A stretch of 64,000 bases of DNA from JALZKA01 sp963753385 (GCA_963753385.1 CAVWCC010000010.1:248001-312000); one strand, 5' to 3'; shown: positions 17,123 to 26,249, numbered from the stretch's first letter. The notes: a model not told the origin generated them from the sequence alone. Made by a program: numbers and translations.

Positions 17123-19263
17123 CCGCCCCCGCCCGGCGAGAGGTGGAAGATCTGGCTCCCGTCGAGCCGCGCCTCGCGGCCGGGCGGCACCCCGAACGTC
17201 GTCGCCACGGACTCGACGATCGCGGGCCCCGCGACCGTCTGGCCCGCACGGATCTCGTCGAGCTCGTAGATGTCGGTTTCCGCGAAGCCGTCGCGCCACC
17301 AAACCGGGCGCACGCCCTTGCGGTTGGGCGTGCCGCCCTCTTCCTCCAGGGCCGGCAGAGCGGGCTTCTCGACCGCGGCCCTGCCGGTCACGATCGCGTG
17401 CGTCACCAGGTACCCGAGCTCGGGCGAGCGGGCCGAGCGGGCGTAGAGAGTCCCGTAAGCGTCCTCGAACGCGGCGATCAGGTCGTCGAGCCCCGGGGCG
17501 TCCTCGAGCTCGGCGTGGGGCGAGACGATCTCGATGTCGTTCAGCTGGCCGTAGTACTGCATCCGCGCCATGTGGGTGAACTGGATCGCGGCGCGGTCCA
17601 CCCCGGACTTCGCGAATTCCTCGGCCACCTTGTCCTGGAGGCCCAGCCACGCGCCGGTGATCATCACCGCGATTCCCGCCTTCTCGAGCTCGTCCTGCCC
17701 GGGCTGGATCGGGTAGTCGATCGTCTGGTCGTAGCGATACTCGAAGTCCGCGCAGGCGCAGCCGTATGCCGAGAACCCGGCAGCCCACGCCGGGATCAGG
17801 ACGTCCTTGTAGGCGACGCCCTCGGTGTAGCCGGCGACGTGGAGCGGGCCGCCGCCGCCGTAGCAGAGCAGCGAGTAGTCGGCCGGCGAGTAGCCCTTGC
17901 CGAGGATCCGGCCCACCGCCTCGTTGCGCAGAGTCTGCTCGAACAGCTCGATCACGCCGGCGGCCGCTGCCGGCACGTCGAGCCCGAGCGGCTCGGCCAG
18001 CTGGCGGCGTACCTCGGCCTCCGCGCGCTCGGGGTCGAGCTGCACGTCTCCGCCGAGGAAGTACTCCGGGTTCACGCGGCCGAGGACGAGGTTGAGGTCG
18101 GTCACCGAGACGGTCTCGAGGCCGCCCTCGGGCCAGCAGACGCCGATTCGCGCCCCGGCGGAGTCGGGGCCCAGCTCGGGCCTGCCCGAGTTCGGGTTCA
18201 CCCGCACGAAAGAGCCGGTCCCGGCGCCGATCGAGTCGATGCGAACCGACGGCATGTTGAGCATGAACCGGGCGATGTCCGGCGTGGGCGTGATCTCGAA
18301 CCGGTTGTCGGTGATCAGCGCGATGTCGAAGGAGGTCCCGCCGATGTCGGTGCAGAGCACGTTGCGCTCGCCGAGGCGCTGGGCGAGCGCCGCGCCGCCG
18401 ACCACCCCGCCGATTGGGCCCGAGACCAGCGTCCGCGCGAGCTCCTTCGCCTCGATCGAGACCGTGCCGCCGTGCGAGGCCATCACCCGGAGCTCGAAGC
18501 CCGCGCCGGCGTCCTTGGTCTTTGAGCGGACCTGCTGGAGCGTGCCGCGCGAGGGCTCGGCGGCATATGCCTCGATCAGGGTCGAGTTCAGCCGGGGAAG
18601 GTCGCGCCGCATCGGATAGAGGTCGGACGAAAGAAAGACCGGCACGTCACCGTCCAGTCCCCGCTTCTCCTTCTCCTCGGCGAGGATCTCGCCCACGCGG
18701 ATCTCGTGCTCGGCGTTGCGGTAGGAGAAGAGCAGCGAGACGACGACCCCCTGGACGCCGGCATCGAGGAGCGTCACGGCCGCCTCGCGCGCGTCCTCCT
18801 CGCGAAGCGGCAGCACCTCCTCCCCGAACACGTCGATCCGCCCGCGCACCCCGAGCATCCGCTCCCGCGGCACCAGTGGCGGGTTGTGGTAATGGGTCGC
18901 GACGTGCAGCCGGTCGGCGTACGAGTAGCCGAGGAAGGTCTGGATCCCCCGCTCGAGCTCGAGGTAGTCCTCCTGCCCGTACGAGACGATCGCGCCGATC
19001 TCGAGCCCCTGGCGCGCGAGCAGCCGGTTCAGCATCGCGGTGCCCGAGTAGATCCCGGAGGCCACCAGCGGGAACGCCTCTTCGGGCGAGGAATCCCATT
19101 GCTCCAGCGCGTCCCGCGCCGACTCCATGAAGCCGGTCGACTCGTCCTCAGGGGTCGTCTGCGCCTTGCCGACGACGAACGCGCCCCGCTCGTCGACGAT
19201 GAACGTGTCGGTCATCGTCCCGCCGGCGTCGATCGCGAGGACCCGGGGGTTCCGTGCGCTCAT
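17119..19263 (-). CDS. acxA: Acetone-carboxylase-like beta subunit (HyuA/AcxA)
   Basis: This 714-residue hydantoinase-A family ATPase is close to the ~717 of AcxA. The N-terminal phosphate-binding motif VLAIDAGGTMTDTFIV and second nucleotide motif CTDIGGTSFDIALI belong to the ASKHA fold; the C-terminal half carries LLCYGGGGPLHVAGY. In acetone carboxylases this subunit phosphorylates bicarbonate and substrate for the alpha subunit. It is first gene of the operon, 295 bp downstream of the PucR gene, with several palindromes in the gap. The actual ketone cannot be deduced; hydantoin or oxoproline hydrolysis is less likely given the AcxC domain downstream. Confidence 0.88.
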   Translation of the reverse strand: MSARNPRVLAIDAGGTMTDTFIVDERGAFVVGKAQTTPEDESTGFMESARDALEQWDSSPEEAFPLVASGIYSGTAMLNRLLARQGLEIGAIVSYGQEDYLELERGIQTFLGYSYADRLHVATHYHNPPLVPRERMLGVRGRIDVFGEEVLPLREEDAREAAVTLLDAGVQGVVVSLLFSYRNAEHEIRVGEILAEEKEKRGLDGDVPVFLSSDLYPMRRDLPRLNSTLIEAYAAEPSRGTLQQVRSKTKDAGAGFELRVMASHGGTVSIEAKELARTLVSGPIGGVVGGAALAQRLGERNVLCTDIGGTSFDIALITDNRFEITPTPDIARFMLNMPSVRIDSIGAGTGSFVRVNPNSGRPELGPDSAGARIGVCWPEGGLETVSVTDLNLVLGRVNPEYFLGGDVQLDPERAEAEVRRQLAEPLGLDVPAAAAGVIELFEQTLRNEAVGRILGKGYSPADYSLLCYGGGGPLHVAGYTEGVAYKDVLIPAWAAGFSAYGCACADFEYRYDQTIDYPIQPGQDELEKAGIAVMITGAWLGLQDKVAEEFAKSGVDRAAIQFTHMARMQYYGQLNDIEIVSPHAELEDAPGLDDLIAAFEDAYGTLYARSARSPELGYLVTHAIVTGRAAVEKPALPALEEEGGTPNRKGVRPVWWRDGFAETDIYELDEIRAGQTVAGPAIVESVATTFGVPPGREARLDGSQIFHLSPGGGG

Positions 19264-19295
19264 TGCGGTGACGCTAGCGCGCCGCGGGCCTGCCG

Positions 19296-19307
19296 ATCGC
19301 TAGCGAT
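19296..19307. repeat. 12-bp palindrome upstream of acxA
   Basis: ATCGCTAGCGAT is a perfect 12-bp palindrome 32 bp upstream of the acxA start codon, close enough to overlap a core promoter. It may be an operator half of the larger regulatory region, but no binding protein is assigned. Confidence 0.45.
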
Positions 19308-19326
19308 TCAGCGGAACGAGCAGGCA

Positions 19327-19351
19327 CGCTTTGTGCCCGGGGCACAAAGCG
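19327..19351. repeat. 25-bp perfect inverted repeat in acx upstream region
   Basis: CGCTTTGTGCCC and GGGCACAAAGCG are exact reverse complements around a single G. Allowing a 2-base bulge, the arms extend on both sides (CAGGC...GCCTG on the minus strand). No T-run follows in either direction, so an operator or a dispersed palindromic element is likelier than a terminator. It lies 64 bp upstream of acxA. Confidence 0.7.
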
Positions 19352-19468
19352 CCTGTGCGCATCCATTTCACTGTGGCGGTCGCTCATGGAGCCGCTTCGC
19401 GATCGAGTGAAGGGTTTCGCCGATATACGCGGCTCAATCCTTCGGTCGATGTGATCAACGGGACGTGG

Positions 19469-19503
19469 ATGCACTTCTTGCCGCCTAGTGGCAAGAAGTG
19501 CAT
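19469..19503. repeat. 14-bp perfect inverted repeat with 7-bp spacer
   Basis: ATGCACTTCTTGCC and GGCAAGAAGTGCAT pair perfectly around GCCTAGT, 56 bp after the pucR stop codon. It could be a transcription attenuator or terminator for pucR, though no U-run follows on the minus strand, or a second regulator-binding site for acxA. Confidence 0.7.
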
Positions 19504-19558
19504 TAACCCCCCACTCCCGGACCTTCCCCTCATTGCCCTTGAGCGGCTACCGTGGCCC

Positions 19559-20740
19559 TCAGGAGCCAGTTGAGCGGAGCTCCAGGAGGCGCAGTGCCGT
19601 CTCGAGTTCCGCGCGCCGCGCGGTTACCGGGCGGCCCAGGCGCTCCTCGATCGTGCGCAGCCTGTACGAGACGGTGTGCTCGTGCACGCCGAGGAGGGCG
19701 GCGGCGGCGCTGGCGTTCTGGCCGCTCGCGAAGTACACCCGCAGCGTCTCGCGCAGGCGATCGGAGCGGGCGTCCGCCCCGTCGAGACCCCGGAGCTCGC
19801 GGGCGATGAAGTCGCCGGCCCGCTCGTCGTCGCCGATCAGCGACTCGAGCGCGACCTCGTCGTAGCGAACCAGGGCGCCCTGGGGCCGCGCCCTGAGCGC
19901 CACGGCGTGTGCGTCGCGCGCCTGCCGGTGCGAGCGGCGGAACCCGTTGCTGCCGGCTCCCGGATCGCCAATTGAGACGACCGTCCCGTCCGGCGCCTCG
20001 ACCCGCTCCGGGAGCTCGAACGGGCGGGTCCGCCCGAGCCAGGCCCAGGCCGTGTCCCTTGCGAGTGAGATCACGAGGCGGTGATGCGCGTCCAGCGCAC
20101 CGCCCAGGTCGCGGGCGACCCGCTCGGGGTCGGCGCCGCGGATCACCAGGGCGAGATGCTCGAGCCGGAGGTCGTAGTCGAGCTCGCGCATCGCCTCGGC
20201 CGGGTCGGGATCCGCGCCGTCGATGACGTCGCGGACGAGTTGCGTGCGCCGCTGCTCGCGCGAGCGCATGAACCGATCGCGCTCGGCGGTGTGCTCGCGG
20301 GTGAGGAGGGTGGCGAGCCGGTCGACGTAGCCGAACAGGAAGTCCGACACGACGTCGAGTGCCTCGCGCCGCGCCTCGTCGTCGGGAGCCTCCCGCTCGA
20401 TCGCGTCCGCCCAGGCCTGCCAGATCATGCGGTGTCCGACCCTGTACGAGGCCAGCAGAGCGGCGACCGACAGATCGGCCCGCGCGCTCAGAAGGGCGAG
20501 CTCACGCGCGTCCTCCGGGATCGAATCCGGCAGCGAGCGATCGTCCGCCAGCGACGAAAAGCCGGTCTCGAGATTGGTCACGCACGACGCGCGCACCACC
20601 TCCCACAGCTCGGGGCCTCCGAACTCGGCGAATTCAGGGACGCCCTCCCGAATCCGTTCCACCATCTCATCGCCGAGCTCCTCGCGCCGCGCCAGGAAGC
20701 CGGCCGCCAGCTCCTCGACGAGGGTCGCCTGGGCCGCCAT
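19559..20740 (-). CDS. PucR/CdaR family transcriptional regulator
   Basis: This 393-residue protein has an N-terminal helical sensor-like region (RsbR/GAF-like), a GGDEF-like central domain typical of CdaR proteins (LEHLALVIRGADPERVARDL, SIGDPGAGSNGFRRSHRQAR) and a C-terminal PucR helix-turn-helix: LRETLRVYFASGQNASAAA, LLGVHEHTVSYRLRTIEERL. PucR regulators usually activate neighbouring catabolic genes on sensing a substrate. The acx-like operon lies directly downstream on the same strand, so it is the probable target. ATG at 20740 follows GGTGGCGGC and lies 61 bp from the divergent DUF2993 gene. Confidence 0.88.
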   Translation of the reverse strand: MAAQATLVEELAAGFLARREELGDEMVERIREGVPEFAEFGGPELWEVVRASCVTNLETGFSSLADDRSLPDSIPEDARELALLSARADLSVAALLASYRVGHRMIWQAWADAIEREAPDDEARREALDVVSDFLFGYVDRLATLLTREHTAERDRFMRSREQRRTQLVRDVIDGADPDPAEAMRELDYDLRLEHLALVIRGADPERVARDLGGALDAHHRLVISLARDTAWAWLGRTRPFELPERVEAPDGTVVSIGDPGAGSNGFRRSHRQARDAHAVALRARPQGALVRYDEVALESLIGDDERAGDFIARELRGLDGADARSDRLRETLRVYFASGQNASAAAALLGVHEHTVSYRLRTIEERLGRPVTARRAELETALRLLELRSTGS

Positions 20741-20801
20741 GCCGCCACCACTGTAGACGACGATCTCCCGCCCCACGCAACCCGCCTGCCAAGCTTTCCG
20801 C

Positions 20802-21437
20802 GTGCCGCTCCCGCAGTCCACACCCGGCCGGATCGCAGCGCTCGTCGGCGCCGCTCTCGTGCTCCTCCTGGTCCTGACGCAGCTGTTCCTACCCGGGATC
20901 GGCGCGGGTGCGATCGAGGACCGCCTGACCGAGGGTGGCGGGGTCGCCGACGTTTCGCTGGGGGCCGTGCCGGCGGCCCGCCTGCTCTGGGGCGACGGCG
21001 ACCGGATCGAGATCTCGGCGAGCGCGCTCGACCTCGAGCTCGACGAGCCGGATCCGAACGTCTTCGCGGACCTCGACCGATTCGGTGAGGTCCAGATCCT
21101 CATCGCCGACAGTCGAGTCGGGCCGTTCAACCTCGAGAGCTTCGTGCTGACGCGCGACGGCGACGAGCCCTATTCGCTCGAGTCGCACGGGGCGAGCTCG
21201 TTCTCGGACGTCGCCGAGTTCCTCGCCGAGGACTCCGAGCTGCCGGGCTCCGACATCCTTGGCGGCCTCCTCGACTTCACCGGCGTTGGCGGCACCGACC
21301 TCGACGTCGATCTCGAAATGAAGCTGGAGTCGGCCCGGGGCGAGATCCGGGTCGTCGAGGGAAGCGGCGAGGTCGCGGGCATCCCGACCGGGCCGCTGGC
21401 GGCGTTGATCACGCAGGCGATCCTCGAGCGGCTGTGA
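20802..21437 (+). CDS. DUF2993 (LmeA-like) lipid-binding envelope protein
   Basis: This 211-residue protein has a signal anchor (IAALVGAALVLLLVLTQLFL) followed by a DUF2993 beta-rich domain: AGAIEDRLTEGGGVADVSLG, and conserved blocks at LLWGDGDRIEISASAL and the end PTGPLAALITQAIL. Mycobacterial LmeA, in the same family, binds phospholipids and supports mannan synthesis at the envelope; that role is not shown here. GTG at 20802 is the start. The last codons overlap the start of the next gene by 4 bp (GTGA), so the two are co-translated. Confidence 0.82.
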   Translation: MPLPQSTPGRIAALVGAALVLLLVLTQLFLPGIGAGAIEDRLTEGGGVADVSLGAVPAARLLWGDGDRIEISASALDLELDEPDPNVFADLDRFGEVQILIADSRVGPFNLESFVLTRDGDEPYSLESHGASSFSDVAEFLAEDSELPGSDILGGLLDFTGVGGTDLDVDLEMKLESARGEIRVVEGSGEVAGIPTGPLAALITQAILERL

Positions 21438-22237
21438 GGGTCACAGCCAAGACTCGGAGCGGCCTTGCCTACGAGGCGGCCGGCGACGGCGCCCCCGTGC
21501 TGCTCATGCACGCCGGGCTCAGCGACCGCCGGGTGTGGGATCCGCAGTGGCGGCAACTCGCCGACCGCTTCCACGTGATCCGCTTCGACGCCCGCGGGTT
21601 CGGGGCCTCGGCCGACCCGACACGGCCATACACCCTCCACGGGGACGCCCTCGACGTGCTCGACGCCCTCGACGTCGAGCGCGCGGCCGTAGTTGGCTCC
21701 TCGATGGGTGGCGGCGCGGCACTCGACATGGCGCTCGCCGTCCCGCACCGGGTCTCGGCGCTCGTGACCGCCAACGCGACCCCATCGGGGTGGCCCCACA
21801 CACGCGAGATCATGCGCGCTTGGGAGGCGGTCGACGAGGCCTACGAGGCCCAGGGCGCGGACGCTGCCAACGAGCTCGAGATGAAGATGTGGCTCGACGG
21901 GCCGCACCGGCCGGCCGGCGAGGTTGACCGGGATGTGCGCAGATCGGTCGCCACCGTCAACCGCGTGTTGCTCGAGCGCCAGGCCGCGTTCACGGTCGAG
22001 CCGGGCGAGCTCGACCCACCGGCGATCGACCGCCTCGCCCAGCTGCGCTGCCCGTTGTTGGTGATCACCAGCGAGCTCGACCAACCAAGCGTGCAGGCCG
22101 GCGGGTTCGAGCTCGCGCGCCAGACCGGCGCAGAGCACGTCGAGATCGCCGGCGCGGCGCACCTGCCGAACCTGGAGCGCCCGCGCGAGTTCCTCGCGGC
22201 GCTCGTGCCGTTCCTCGAGCGAACGGCTGCCGGATGA
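21434..22237 (+). CDS. Alpha/beta hydrolase
   Basis: This 267-residue canonical alpha/beta hydrolase has oxyanion region VLLMHAGLSDRRVWDPQW, nucleophile serine in VGSSMGGGAAL (~95), an acid in TSELDQPS and histidine in GAAHLPNLERP. The overall pattern resembles esterases or 3-oxoadipate enol-lactonase-like enzymes, but no specific substrate is indicated. GTG at 21434 overlaps the DUF2993 stop, implying one operon. It is not closely similar to the hydrolase in the acx-like operon. Confidence 0.87.
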   Translation: MRVTAKTRSGLAYEAAGDGAPVLLMHAGLSDRRVWDPQWRQLADRFHVIRFDARGFGASADPTRPYTLHGDALDVLDALDVERAAVVGSSMGGGAALDMALAVPHRVSALVTANATPSGWPHTREIMRAWEAVDEAYEAQGADAANELEMKMWLDGPHRPAGEVDRDVRRSVATVNRVLLERQAAFTVEPGELDPPAIDRLAQLRCPLLVITSELDQPSVQAGGFELARQTGAEHVEIAGAAHLPNLERPREFLAALVPFLERTAAG

Positions 22238-22307
22238 CCATCTAGACTGGCGCTTGGAGCAGGAACGGGAGGGACCCTGACACCCCGCTCCCCTTCCGAA
22301 ACTCGGT

Positions 22308-25300
22308 TTGGCGCAACTCCTATACCGGCTTGGATCGTTCGCGGCCCGCAGGCGATGGGTCGTTCTGGGTGCGTGGGTGCTCCTCCTCGTCGTCGTCGGG
22401 TTCCTGATCCGCACGCTCGGCGGCAACACGTCGAACAACCTCGACCTGCCTGGCACCGACAGCCAGGCGGCATCCGACCTCCTCGCCGAGCGCTTCCCTC
22501 CGCAGCAGAACGGCGCCAACCCGATCGTCTTCCACACCGGGGTCGGCAAGGTGACCGACCAGCCGCGGATGCAGGCGATCAAGGACTCGCGCGCGGCGAT
22601 CCTCGCCCTGCCCCACGTCGACACCGCCCCGAGCCCGTTCGGCAAGCGAAGCGCCTCGCAGATCTCCGCCGACGCTCAGACCGCGTTCATCCCCGTGCTG
22701 CTTGAGATCAGCAACGAGGAGCTGACCGAGGAGATCGCGCAGCGGTACCTGGACGCCGCCGAGCCGGCCCGGCGCGCCGGGATGGAGGTAGCTGCCGGCG
22801 GACAGATCGGGAGCGAGCTCTCCGAGCCGGCGACCGAGTCGAGCGAGCGGATCGGGATCGCCGCCGCGATGGTGATCCTCGCCTTCACCTTCGGGACGTT
22901 CGTCGCGATGGGCCTGCCGATCATCTCTGCGGCGGTCGGGCTGGTGATCGGCCTGTCGCTGATCGGCCTGCTCGGCCACGTGACCGAGGTGCCGTCGATC
23001 GCGCCGACCCTGGCGACGATGATCGGCCTCGGGGTCGGGATCGACTACGCGCTGTTCCTCGTCGTGCGCTACCGCACCGAGCGAGCCGAGGGTCTCGAGA
23101 CCCACGACGCGATCGCCACCGCGGTCGCCACCTCGGGGACCGCGATCGTGTTCGCGGGGAGCACGGTGGTCCTCGCGCTCGTCACGCTTCTCGTGGCGGC
23201 GATTCCCCTGGTGACCTCGCTGGGCTACGCCTCGGCGGTCGCGGTGATCACCGCCGTTCTCGCCGCGATCAGCCTGCTGCCCGCGATCCTGGCCGTGATC
23301 GGCAACCGCATCGATTCACTTCGCGTGCCCCGGATCCCGAGCCCGTTCAAGGGCCTCGGCGCCGGCGGCGTGTGGGCGGCGTGGGCCCGGTTCGTCGTCA
23401 CCCACCCCCGGCGCTGCATAGTGATCGCCCTGGCGATCCTGCTGCCCCTGATGATCCCGTTCCTCTCGCTCGATCTCGGCCAGGAGGACATTGGCGCAAC
23501 GCCGAAGTCGACGACGGAGCGCAAGGCCTATGACCTGATGGCCTCGGGCTTCGGGGTCGGGTACAACGGACCGCTGCTGGTCGCGGTCGAGCTGGGGTCG
23601 CCGGCGAAGCCGAGCGCGAACTTCAAGAGCCAGGACCAGCAGGCCAAGAAGCTGCAGCGCAAGCTCGAGGACGAGCAGCAGCAGGGCCAGGCCCAGGCCG
23701 CGAGCCTGACCGAGCAGGGGGACGAGCTCCAGGGCCAGCAGGCGGAGCTCGAGGCGGAGCAGGCGGCGCTCGAGGGAGAGGCGGCCGGCCTCGACGCCCA
23801 GCGGGCGCAGATCGAGGCCTCGCGGGCCGAGCTCGAGCAGCAGCGCATGCTCCGGGCGCAGCTGAGCTCGATCGTCTCCCAGGCCGAGGAGCTGGCGCGC
23901 GAGGACGCGAGGCTCGCCGCGGAGGAGACCGGCGTCCGTGCGGCGCTCGGCGCCGTCCAGGCGGAGCAGTCGCGGATCGAGGCGGAGCTCGCCGGCGACC
24001 CGCCCCCCGGGCGGCAGGCACGCCTCGAGGCGCGGCTCGCCCGCCTGAACGAACGCGAGGCGGAGCTCGCGGGCCGCCTCCAGCAGCTCGCGGGCGAGCG
24101 GCAGCGGCTCGCCGAGCAATCGCGGGCGCTGGCGGGCAGCGCGGCGGCGCTCCGAGCCGAGGCAGCGGCCCTCGGGGGCGAGGCGCTGGCGCTCGCCGGC
24201 GAGGCCGAGGCGGCCGCCGTCGAGGCGGTTTCCCTCAACCAGCAGAAGGCCTTCCTCGAGCAGCAGGCGGCCTCTGCCCAGATCCAGGCCGCGAACCTCG
24301 AGGCCCAGAAGGCGGCGCTCGAGGCGGATCAGAAGGTGGCGAAGATCCAGGAGCGCGAGGCGAAGGAGCTGAAGCGCGAGCTCACGACGGAGCTGACGAA
24401 CGCCGGCGGCGACAAGCGGGGAACCGATCCCCGGCTGGTGTCGCTCCAGCGGGGCCTCAAGCAGACGACCGGGGTCGACCTCGTGTCGCCGCCCCAGATC
24501 AACGACGCCGGCGACGCGGCGATCTTCAACGTCATCGCTACGACCCCGCCTGCGGATCCCGAGACCGCCGACCTCGTATCGACGATCAGGGACTACGTGA
24601 TCCCGCAGCGCACCGCCGGCACCGATGCGACTGCACATGTCGGCGGACAAACCGCGAGCTACGTCGACCTGGCAACCGGGATCTCGTCGCGCCTGGGCAT
24701 CGTCATCCTCGCCGTGATCGCGCTGGGCTTCATCGTCCTGATGACGGCGTTCCGCTCGGTCGTGGTCCCGGCGCAGGCCGCGGTCGCGAACGTGCTCTCG
24801 GTGGCGGCCGCCTTCGGGGTCGTTACGGCCTGTTTCCAGTTCGGCTGGGGCCTCGAGCTCGTCGGCATCGACACCACCAGCGACTCCGATCCGATCGCGA
24901 GCTTCGTCCCGCTGATCATGTTCGCCGTCCTGTTCGGCCTCTCCATGGACTACCAGGTATTCCTGATGAGCCAGATCGAGCAGCACCGCGTGGGCGCCGA
25001 GTCGGACGAGGACGCGATCGCGGCCGGACTCGCCGCCGGGGCGAAGGTGATTACGGCAGCGGCGCTGATCATGATCTGCGTCTTCGCAAGCTTCATCCTC
25101 AACGGCGATCCGACGGTGAAACAGTTCGGGGTGGGGCTCTCGGTCGGGGTCGCCCTGGCGGCGATGTCCGTGCTGCTCCTGGCGCCCGCGATCCTCGTTC
25201 TCGCCCGCGCCAGGAGCTGGTGGGTGCCGGCCTGGGCAGATCGCTTCCTCCCCCACATCAACATCGAGGGCGCGCGGGCGGCTTCAGCGGCCGAGGCCGA

Positions 25301-25310
25301 GAGCCGCTAG
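22308..25310 (+). CDS. MMPL-family transporter with long coiled-coil loop
   Basis: This 1000-residue RND/MMPL exporter has one helix at the start (RRWVVLGAWVLLLVVVGFLI), a first extracytoplasmic loop, a five-helix bundle (IGIAAAMVILAFTFGTFVAM ... VITAVLAAISLLPAILAVIG), and after a seventh helix near 375 (IVIALAILLPLMIPFLSLDL) a second loop. That loop contains ~240 residues of almost pure coiled coil (about 450-690: LEAEQAALEGEAAG, RAELEQQR, LNEREAELAGRLQQLAGE). The remaining helices follow, with LIMFAVLFGLSMDYQVFLMS. MMPL proteins export lipids or siderophores by proton flow. The coiled coil recalls the periplasmic extension of MmpL4/5. The start is TTG at 22308. Confidence 0.92.
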   Translation: MAQLLYRLGSFAARRRWVVLGAWVLLLVVVGFLIRTLGGNTSNNLDLPGTDSQAASDLLAERFPPQQNGANPIVFHTGVGKVTDQPRMQAIKDSRAAILALPHVDTAPSPFGKRSASQISADAQTAFIPVLLEISNEELTEEIAQRYLDAAEPARRAGMEVAAGGQIGSELSEPATESSERIGIAAAMVILAFTFGTFVAMGLPIISAAVGLVIGLSLIGLLGHVTEVPSIAPTLATMIGLGVGIDYALFLVVRYRTERAEGLETHDAIATAVATSGTAIVFAGSTVVLALVTLLVAAIPLVTSLGYASAVAVITAVLAAISLLPAILAVIGNRIDSLRVPRIPSPFKGLGAGGVWAAWARFVVTHPRRCIVIALAILLPLMIPFLSLDLGQEDIGATPKSTTERKAYDLMASGFGVGYNGPLLVAVELGSPAKPSANFKSQDQQAKKLQRKLEDEQQQGQAQAASLTEQGDELQGQQAELEAEQAALEGEAAGLDAQRAQIEASRAELEQQRMLRAQLSSIVSQAEELAREDARLAAEETGVRAALGAVQAEQSRIEAELAGDPPPGRQARLEARLARLNEREAELAGRLQQLAGERQRLAEQSRALAGSAAALRAEAAALGGEALALAGEAEAAAVEAVSLNQQKAFLEQQAASAQIQAANLEAQKAALEADQKVAKIQEREAKELKRELTTELTNAGGDKRGTDPRLVSLQRGLKQTTGVDLVSPPQINDAGDAAIFNVIATTPPADPETADLVSTIRDYVIPQRTAGTDATAHVGGQTASYVDLATGISSRLGIVILAVIALGFIVLMTAFRSVVVPAQAAVANVLSVAAAFGVVTACFQFGWGLELVGIDTTSDSDPIASFVPLIMFAVLFGLSMDYQVFLMSQIEQHRVGAESDEDAIAAGLAAGAKVITAAALIMICVFASFILNGDPTVKQFGVGLSVGVALAAMSVLLLAPAILVLARARSWWVPAWADRFLPHINIEGARAASAAEAESR

Positions 25311-26182
25311 CCGAGCCAGTCCGCGATCAGGGCGCCAATCTCCTCGCCCGCGTCCTCCTGCAGGAAGTGCGACGCGTTCTCGATCTTGCGCGGCGGATCG
25401 GCGTTGATCGCCGCGGCGAACCGCTCGCCCACCTTGAACGGGATGATCGGGTCGGAGTCGGCCCAGAGGTGAAGCTTGGGCCGCCCGTCCTCCCGCAGCG
25501 CCTCCAGCACCCGCTTACCCGCGGCCGCTCCCGGCATCTCGGGCGACGTCGGCAGCATCAGCGGGAAGGCTCTCGCCCCGGCCTTGGCCTCGGGAACGGG
25601 AAACGGCGCGTCGTACGCGGCCGCCACGTCGTCGTCCATCCCGCGGGCGACGGCGTTGCGCACCAGCATCGAGATCGGCAGGTCCTCGGTGCGCTCGACG
25701 AAGTCCCGGAAGACCTTCCACGGCTCGGACATCGGCTGCTCGCCGGTGAAGAGGCCCGTGTCCATCACCGCCATTGTCGAGAACCGGTCCGGCATCTCGA
25801 CCGCGCAGCGCAACCCGATCGGCCCACCCCAATCGTGGACGACGGCGACGGCGTCGCGCAGGTCGAGGTCCTCGAACAGCGGTTTCATCAGCTCGGTGTG
25901 GCGGTCGTACGAGTACCAGCCGAGGTCGGTCGGCTTATCCGAGCGACCGAAGCCGGCGTAGTCCGGCGCGATGCAGCGGTAGCCGGCGTCGCGCACCGGC
26001 GGGATCACCTTACGCCAGAGATACGACCAGGTCGGCTCGCCGTGGAAGAAGAGGACGGGGCGGCCCTCGCCCTCGTCGAGGTGCGCCAGGCGCAGGCCGT
26101 CGAGCTCGCGGTAGTGCGGCTCGAACGGGAACCCAGGAAGGCCGTCGAAGCGATCGTCCGGTGTGCGGAAGGCGTCGGTCAC
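25307..26182 (-). CDS. Haloalkane dehalogenase-like hydrolase
   Basis: This 291-residue alpha/beta hydrolase has dehalogenase signatures: LFFHGEPTWSYLWRKVIPP (oxyanion loop with the halide-binding tryptophan HGEPTW), nucleophile aspartate followed by tryptophan in VVHDWGGPIG, acid in LWADSDPIIP and histidine in ENASHFLQEDAGEE. It resembles the HLD-I/DhlA group (EC 3.8.1.5), converting haloalkanes to alcohol and halide. Its stop overlaps the convergent MMPL stop by 4 bp (CTAG). It is divergent from the GMC oxidase, which could oxidise the alcohol product; that link is inference. Confidence 0.87.
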   Translation of the reverse strand: MTDAFRTPDDRFDGLPGFPFEPHYRELDGLRLAHLDEGEGRPVLFFHGEPTWSYLWRKVIPPVRDAGYRCIAPDYAGFGRSDKPTDLGWYSYDRHTELMKPLFEDLDLRDAVAVVHDWGGPIGLRCAVEMPDRFSTMAVMDTGLFTGEQPMSEPWKVFRDFVERTEDLPISMLVRNAVARGMDDDVAAAYDAPFPVPEAKAGARAFPLMLPTSPEMPGAAAGKRVLEALREDGRPKLHLWADSDPIIPFKVGERFAAAINADPPRKIENASHFLQEDAGEEIGALIADWLG

Positions 26183-26249
26183 TCCGATGGGAATCTACGG
26201 CTCCCGAGCCAGTAGGGTCGGCACGGCAAGCGTCCGGGAGGAGATGCAA

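Noticed and set aside
13364..17788. One 1,474-residue open frame joining an alpha/beta hydrolase to the carboxylase
   Set aside because: The join depends on one extra base near 16277; correcting it gives two ordinary genes with a 4-bp overlap, and the first ~220 codons are antisense noise.
23316..25256. A 646-codon open frame on the minus strand opposite the MMPL gene
   Set aside because: It is Leu/Arg/Glu-rich, has no motif, and mirrors the GC-rich third-position pattern of the MMPL coiled coil; typical antisense shadow.
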